Under the pieces are notes generated by a model, which was given only the letters and a program-made list of their open reading frames with translations, was not told the DNA's origin and ran no database searches. A program made the position numbers and the translations under genes. Below, piece after piece: positions 5,840-9,019 of a stretch of 9,019 bases of DNA (position 1 is the first letter of the stretch; the number at the start of each line of letters is the position of its first letter). The stretch comes from Chloroflexota bacterium (GTDB lineage Bacteria; Chloroflexota; Dormibacteria; Dormibacterales; Dormibacteraceae): positions 1 through 9,019 of the forward strand of contig VBJR01000280.1 of assembly GCA_005880175.1 (NCBI GenBank), read 5' to 3'.

Positions 5840-6759
5840 GGGTACAGCGTGCCCACGTTGACGACCGGCTGCATCGACTGATCGCTGCACAGGGTGACGA
5901 GCAGGTTCGCCACCATGGCCGCCCGGCGCTCGTCGTCCAGCACGACCACGTCGTGCTCGTCCAGCCGCGCCAGGGCCTGCTCCACCATGCCGACCGCGCC
6001 CTCGACGATCCGCTGGCGGGCGGCCACGATGGCGTCTGCCTGCTGCCGGCGGAGCAGCGCCTGGGCCACCTCCGGCGCGTAGGCGAGCCGCGTCAGCCGG
6101 GACTCGATGATGCGCACGCCCGCGCCAGCCGCCCTCGCGGCGATCTCGGCCGACAGCCTGGCGGTGACCTCGTTCGCGCTGTCCCGCAGGCTGAGCTGCT
6201 GGCGCCCGTTCGCGTCGTACGGGTAGCTGTTGGCCAGGTGCCGGACCGCCGTCTCGGCCTGGATGCCCACGAACTGGACCAGGTCGTCCACCTCGTACAC
6301 CGCCCGGGCCGTGTCGTCCACCTGCCAGACGACGACCGCGGCGATCTCGATCGGGTTGCCATCGGCGTCGTTGACCTTGGTCACCGGGGTCTCGTGGTTG
6401 CGGATCCGGGTGGAGATGCGGGGCCGGATCGTCAGCGGGTTGACCCAGCGCAGGCCCGGCGCGCGGAGGGTGCCGGCGTAGCCCCCGAAGAGCTGCAGCA
6501 CGCGCGCCTCGCCCGGGGCGACGGGGGTCAGGCCGCGCCCCATCGCGACCGCGGCCAGGACGAGCAGGACGCCGGGCGCGCGCAGGACGCCATGGCTCAC
6601 CGCGAGGATCCCCACGCCGCCGAGGCTCACGCAGATGCAGACGGCCAGCACCAGCAGCCCGGGCAGTCCCGGGACGAGGCGTTCCGTCACCCGCGGCGCC
6701 GGCATCGCGACGGCGGTCTGATCCGCGCCGCTCATCACGGTCAGAGTCCGGTCCTGCAC
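5836..6759 (-). CDS. SPFH/band-7 domain membrane protein
   Basis: About 307 residues. An N-terminal region (about 1-30) is followed by two hydrophobic segments forming a hairpin membrane anchor (about 32-54, [21 protein letters not shown], and 58-73). An SPFH/band-7 domain spans about 78-265: [96 protein letters not shown]. The C-terminus ends VVNVGTLYP. The domain oligomerises into membrane-bound cages or scaffolds in stomatin/prohibitin relatives; this subgroup's role in actinomycetes is not established. Two starts are possible. GTG 6759 follows a -10-like TAGAAT at the distance expected for leaderless mRNA, and is used here. ATG 6735 would give 299 residues and also lacks a good Shine-Dalgarno sequence. 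The stop overlaps the RHH start by four bases, so the two proteins are made together. It diverges from the ABC exporter. Confidence 0.88.
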   Translation of the reverse strand: MQDRTLTVMSGADQTAVAMPAPRVTERLVPGLPGLLVLAVCICVSLGGVGILAVSHGVLRAPGVLLVLAAVAMGRGLTPVAPGEARVLQLFGGYAGTLRAPGLRWVNPLTIRPRISTRIRNHETPVTKVNDADGNPIEIAAVVVWQVDDTARAVYEVDDLVQFVGIQAETAVRHLANSYPYDANGRQQLSLRDSANEVTARLSAEIAARAAGAGVRIIESRLTRLAYAPEVAQALLRRQQADAIVAARQRIVEGAVGMVEQALARLDEHDVVVLDDERRAAMVANLLVTLCSDQSMQPVVNVGTLYP

Positions 6760-6767
6760 TCGGCCGG

Positions 6768-6773
6768 ATTCTA
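6768..6773 (-). promoter_or_regulatory. -10-like TAGAAT for the SPFH-RHH operon
   Basis: TAGAAT on the minus strand matches five of six consensus bases. Seven bases on lies 6761, two bases before GTG 6759, so the transcript would be leaderless or nearly so. The -35 region (TCCGGA with a 17-bp spacer) is poor, which suggests activation or another sigma factor. The adjacent palindrome fills the spacer. Confidence 0.45.
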
Positions 6774-6784
6774 TCAGACTGATA
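6772..6784. promoter_or_regulatory. Perfect palindrome TATCAGACTGATA, operator candidate
   Basis: TATCAG-A-CTGATA is a perfect 13-bp inverted repeat in an otherwise GC-rich context. It overlaps the last bases of the SPFH -10 and fills the -35/-10 spacer. It is followed by TCA, giving TATC-N5-GATATCA, a pattern found once more at the facing promoter. Confidence 0.6.
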
Positions 6785-6809
6785 TCAACCTCCGGACTGG
6801 GAAGCCACC

Positions 6810-6838
6810 TTGACGCGGCGCTCGTGACGACGTTATCT
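6810..6838 (+). promoter_or_regulatory. Promoter of ABC exporter operon: TTGACG-N17-TTATCT
   Basis: TTGACG (6810-6815) and TTATCT (6833-6838) are separated by 17 bp, the optimal spacing. The expected start site is near 6845, only about seven bases before ATG 6852, so the mRNA has almost no leader and no Shine-Dalgarno site. Confidence 0.65.
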
Positions 6839-6846
6839 TGACGATA
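6834..6846. promoter_or_regulatory. TATC-N5-GATA operator candidate over the exporter -10
   Basis: TATCTTGACGATA (with TCA following) overlaps the -10 hexamer and the start site of the exporter promoter. It has the same TATC, five-base gap and GATATCA as the element at 6772-6788, centred 62 bp away. A protein bound here would block RNA polymerase. Confidence 0.55.
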
Positions 6847-6851
6847 TCACT

Positions 6852-7757
6852 ATGGTAGCTGGCAACATCGTAGAGACGCATGGCCTGACCAAGCGCTACG
6901 GCACCGGGGTCCTGGCGGTGGACCGGCTCGACCTGCACGTGCGCCACGGCGAGGTGTACGGGTTCCTGGGCCCCAACGGCGCCGGGAAGACGACGACCCT
7001 GCGGATGCTGGTCGGCCTGATCCGGCCCACGTCCGGCAGCGCCGAGGTGGCGGGCGCCCCGCCCGGCGCGCCGGCCGGCCTGGCCCGGGTCGGGAGCCTG
7101 GTCGAGAACCCGGGCTTCTATCCCTATCTCTCCGGCCGCGACAACCTCCGGTTCGTCGCCCGCATGTGCCACCTCGGCGACGACCGCGCGGACGCGGCGC
7201 TCGACGAGGTGGGCCTGCTGGCCAGGGGCGGCGACAAGTTCGCCCACTACTCGATGGGCATGAAGCAGCGGCTGGGCGTCGCCGCGGCGCTGCTCAAGGA
7301 TCCCGATCTGCTGGTCCTCGACGAGCCGTCCAACGGCCTGGATCCCGAGGGCATGGTCGAGATGCGGGAGATGATCCGGGGGCTCGGCCAGGGCGAGCGC
7401 ACGGTGCTGCTCTCCAGCCACCTGCTCAACGAGGTCGAGCTGATCTGCCAGCGGGTCGGGGTGATCCGGCACGGGCGGATGGTCGCCGAGGGCACGCTCG
7501 ACGAGCTGAAGGGCGCGGTCGGGCTGACGCTGCGCGCGGAGCCGAAGGCCAGGGCGCGCGAGCTCCTGGCCGAGCTCGTGGGCGCCCCGGCGGTCGCCGA
7601 GCGGGACGGGGCCTTCCGGCTCGCCGTCCCGCCCACTCGGGCCGGCGAGATCAACACCGCCCTGGTCGAGGCGGGCCTGGTGGTCAGCGAGCTGCGGCCG
7701 AACGAGCAGTCGCTGGAGGAGATCTTCCTCCAGCTCACGCAGGAGCCCGGTTCGTGA
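6852..7757 (+). CDS. ABC transporter ATP-binding protein (DrrA/BcrA-type exporter)
   Basis: A complete 301-residue ATPase that powers the membrane partner encoded next. Motifs in order: Walker A GPNGAGKTT at residues 40-48; a Q-loop region LVENPGFYPYLS with Glu85 in place of the usual Gln, as often seen in bacitracin/doxorubicin-type exporters; signature YSMGMKQRL at 133-141; Walker B LLVLDE at 153-158; D-loop NGLDP at 161-165; and H190 in LLSSHLL. A C-terminal extension of about 80 residues (GAVGLTLRAEP..., LRPNEQSLEEIFLQLT) is typical of ATPases that work with ABC-2 permeases. Substrate is unknown; export of a peptide antibiotic, drug or lipid-like compound is usual for this group. The ATG lies about seven bases after the presumed start site. 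GTG of the permease overlaps its TGA (GTGA), giving translational coupling. The gene itself is intact, although its partner is broken here. Confidence 0.94.
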   Translation: MVAGNIVETHGLTKRYGTGVLAVDRLDLHVRHGEVYGFLGPNGAGKTTTLRMLVGLIRPTSGSAEVAGAPPGAPAGLARVGSLVENPGFYPYLSGRDNLRFVARMCHLGDDRADAALDEVGLLARGGDKFAHYSMGMKQRLGVAAALLKDPDLLVLDEPSNGLDPEGMVEMREMIRGLGQGERTVLLSSHLLNEVELICQRVGVIRHGRMVAEGTLDELKGAVGLTLRAEPKARARELLAELVGAPAVAERDGAFRLAVPPTRAGEINTALVEAGLVVSELRPNEQSLEEIFLQLTQEPGS

Positions 7758-8525
7758 GCGACCTCCTCGCCTCCTTGCGCGGTGAATGGCTGAAGATGAC
7801 GCGGCGGCCGGCGACGTGGGCGATGGGCCTGACGCTCGCCGTCGTCCTCCTCGCGCTCGGCTACGCGCTGCTCGTCCTGCTGGTGGTCGTCCTCGGCAAC
7901 CAGCCCGCGGACCGGCCGGGGGTCCAGACCGGCATCCACACGTTGAAGCTGGACCTGGCGCCCGCCCACTTCCCGCAGAGCACGCTGATGACGTTCTCCG
8001 GGATCGGGTTCGGCAGCGCGATCGCGGTCATCCTGGGCGTGCTCGCCATGGGCAGCGAGTACGGCTGGGGCACGCTCAAGACGGTGTTCACGCAGCGGCC
8101 GGGCCGCGTCACCGCCTTCGGCGGCAATGACCGGGGCCATCTACGGGTCGCCCGGAGGCTGGCCGGGGCCTCTGGACGTCGTGAAGGCGTTCCTGGCCTG
8201 CTGGCTGATCATGGGCCTGTGGGCCGCGCTGGGCGTCCTCCTGGCGGTCCTTTTCCGGCAGGCGCCGCTGGCCATCGGCCTGGGCATCGTCTATGCGATC
8301 GCGGTCGAAGGCCTGATCGTCAACACCCTGTCCGCGGCCAGCTCGCTCGACGATGTCCGGCGGGCGTTCCCCGGCGCCAACGTCACGGCGCTGGTCAACT
8401 CCTTCGGCAGCACCGCCGGCGCCGCGCTCGTCGGGCCCACGCAGGCCGTCCTGGTGATCGCGGCGTTCCTGGCCCTGTTCGTCGCGGTGAGCGCCGTCGT
8501 GCTGCGCGTGCGGGACGTGATCTGA
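7754..8525 (+). pseudogene. ABC-2 type transporter permease, frame broken near 8125
   Basis: The first frame starts at GTG 7754 (SDLLASLRGEWLKMTRRPATW), with membrane segments at about residues 19-45 (TLAVVLLALGYALLVLLVVV) and 77-97 (SGIGFGSAIAVILGVLAMG), then the family's GWGTLKTVFTQRPGRVTAFGG. After 8125 this frame becomes Arg/Gly-rich nonsense. The frame one base further on, open from ATG 8127, continues the same protein: AIYGSPGGWPGPLDVVKAFL, three membrane segments (VVKAFLACWLIMGLWAALGV, APLAIGLGIVYAIAVEGLI and AVLVIAAFLALFVAVSAVVL) and the end VLRVRDVI, stop 8523-8525. Homologues have another hydrophobic helix right after the PGR...GGK segment; it is absent here in all frames. So roughly 20-25 codons plus a frame change appear lost. 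It is either a pseudogene, which would inactivate the exporter, or an assembly error. The piece starting at 8127 has no ribosome site of its own. Confidence 0.78.
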
Positions 8526-8564
8526 TCGCCCCCGGCCCGGCGCGCACGGGCGGGCTCGGCCTGG

Positions 8565-9019
8565 CTACGCCAGCTCGCGCTCCCGCCCCGGTTCGCTCGC
8601 CCTCCGCAGCGCCACGACCAGCTCGAACACCAGCGCGCCGAGCACCGCGATCGCCGCGATCGTCAGGCCGATGGCGGCGAAGAAGGCGTACATGCCGATC
8701 TGCGACCAGCCGTAGGCGTTCAGGAGCAGGCCGCGCAGGGTCTCGCCCCTGAACAGCGTGTTCGCCTGGTTCGCCAGCGTCGTGTTCGTCGGGTCGGCCA
8801 GCGCCGCCGCGCTCACCTGTGAGTACGTCTGGCCGTTGGCGACCGCGTCCAGGTGGACGGCGATGAAGTCGTTCGCGTACACCTGCGCCTTCTCGCCCGT
8901 GTCCACCTGCTGCCCGGCGTACTCTCGGGCCTCGGCGGAGAACTTGGCCGGGTCGAGGGCGCCGCCGGGCTTGATCTCGCTGGCCGGCGGGAACGTGATC
9001 TTCTGCGCCACCAGCTCGT
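8565..9019 (-). CDS. Actinomycete membrane protein of unknown function, 5' end outside window
   Basis: The coding frame is open to the right edge (ELVAQKITFPP reads in from 9017), so the GTG at 9009-9011 is probably internal and the true start lies outside. About 150 residues are visible. The first ~95 look extracytoplasmic and soluble (AQKITFPPASEIKPGG, EYAGQQVDTGEKAQVYANDFI, NGQTYSQVSAAALADP). The conserved stretch LFRGETLRGLLLNAYGWSQIG leads into a C-terminal membrane segment (MYAFFAAIGLTIAAIAVLGALVFELVVAL) and a short charged tail RRASEPGRERELA. I recognise this pattern from actinomycete hypothetical proteins, which usually also have an N-terminal membrane helix, but know of no assigned function. 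The stop (TAG, 8565-8567) is 39 bp from that of the convergent permease, and no strong terminator lies between them. Confidence 0.8.
   Translation of the reverse strand, partial: ELVAQKITFPPASEIKPGGALDPAKFSAEAREYAGQQVDTGEKAQVYANDFIAVHLDAVANGQTYSQVSAAALADPTNTTLANQANTLFRGETLRGLLLNAYGWSQIGMYAFFAAIGLTIAAIAVLGALVFELVVALRRASEPGRERELA

Noticed and set aside
5621..6759. Toxin-antitoxin module reading of the RHH gene
   Set aside because: The neighbour is an SPFH membrane protein and no small toxin-like gene lies on either side, so the antitoxin label would rest on fold similarity alone.
565..8130. Programmed +1 frameshifting as an explanation for the three same-sign frame changes
   Set aside because: The three junctions share no slippery codon, stop codon or downstream structure that I can see. 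Two of them also lack family-conserved blocks, which frameshifting would not explain.
8531..8551. Possible terminator GCCCG/CGGGC between the convergent permease and the right-edge gene
   Set aside because: Only five pairs with a seven-base loop in very GC-rich sequence, and no T-tract; not distinguishable from chance.

Overview
The window is very GC-rich, with strong G/C preference at third codon positions and GTG as well as ATG starts. It carries families typical of actinomycetes: an XRE/NB-ARC (AfsR-like) regulator, an SPFH protein paired with a ribbon-helix-helix protein, a Tat-exported protein and a GH54 arabinofuranosidase. I read it as chromosomal DNA of a filamentous actinomycete (Streptomyces or Streptosporangiales-like). 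I see no tRNA, rRNA, CRISPR array, transposase or phage gene.

Left third. An XRE-HTH/NB-ARC regulator runs leftward off the window edge (1-975, minus). It changes frame exactly where the Walker A loop should be. Diverging from it is a Tat-signal protein with an Ig/CARDB-like domain (1077-2091, plus), which has a one-base frame change near 1650. A complete HAD phosphatase follows (2105-2761, plus). It ends in a perfect 18-bp-stem hairpin that lies inside its own last codons and faces the convergent GH54 gene.

Middle. Four genes run on the minus strand, in transcription order SPFH/band-7 membrane protein (6759-5836), ribbon-helix-helix protein (5839-5621, ATGA overlap), FAD/NAD(H) oxidoreductase of NDH-2 type (5569-4316), and secreted GH54 alpha-L-arabinofuranosidase with a CBM4/9-like C-terminus (4201-2771). 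The first two are translationally coupled and may carry the third. The GH54 gene has its own promoter region with repeated TTTCGG/CCGAAA elements, which suggests sugar-responsive control. Its catalytic domain keeps the active-site residues but looks about 30 residues short in one loop.

Right third. An ABC-2 type exporter operon diverges from the SPFH gene: ATPase (6852-7757) and permease (7754-8525, frame broken near 8125). A leftward membrane protein of unknown function enters from the right edge (8565-9019). The 92-bp divergent control region holds two TATC-N5-GATATCA elements, one at each presumed promoter, so the SPFH/RHH operon and the exporter may share a regulator.

Two themes stand out. 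First, four genes in 9 kb show internal sequence loss or frame change, which means either clustered decay or assembly error in GC-rich DNA. Second, several starts lack a Shine-Dalgarno sequence and sit right after a -10-like hexamer, suggesting leaderless or near-leaderless mRNAs.
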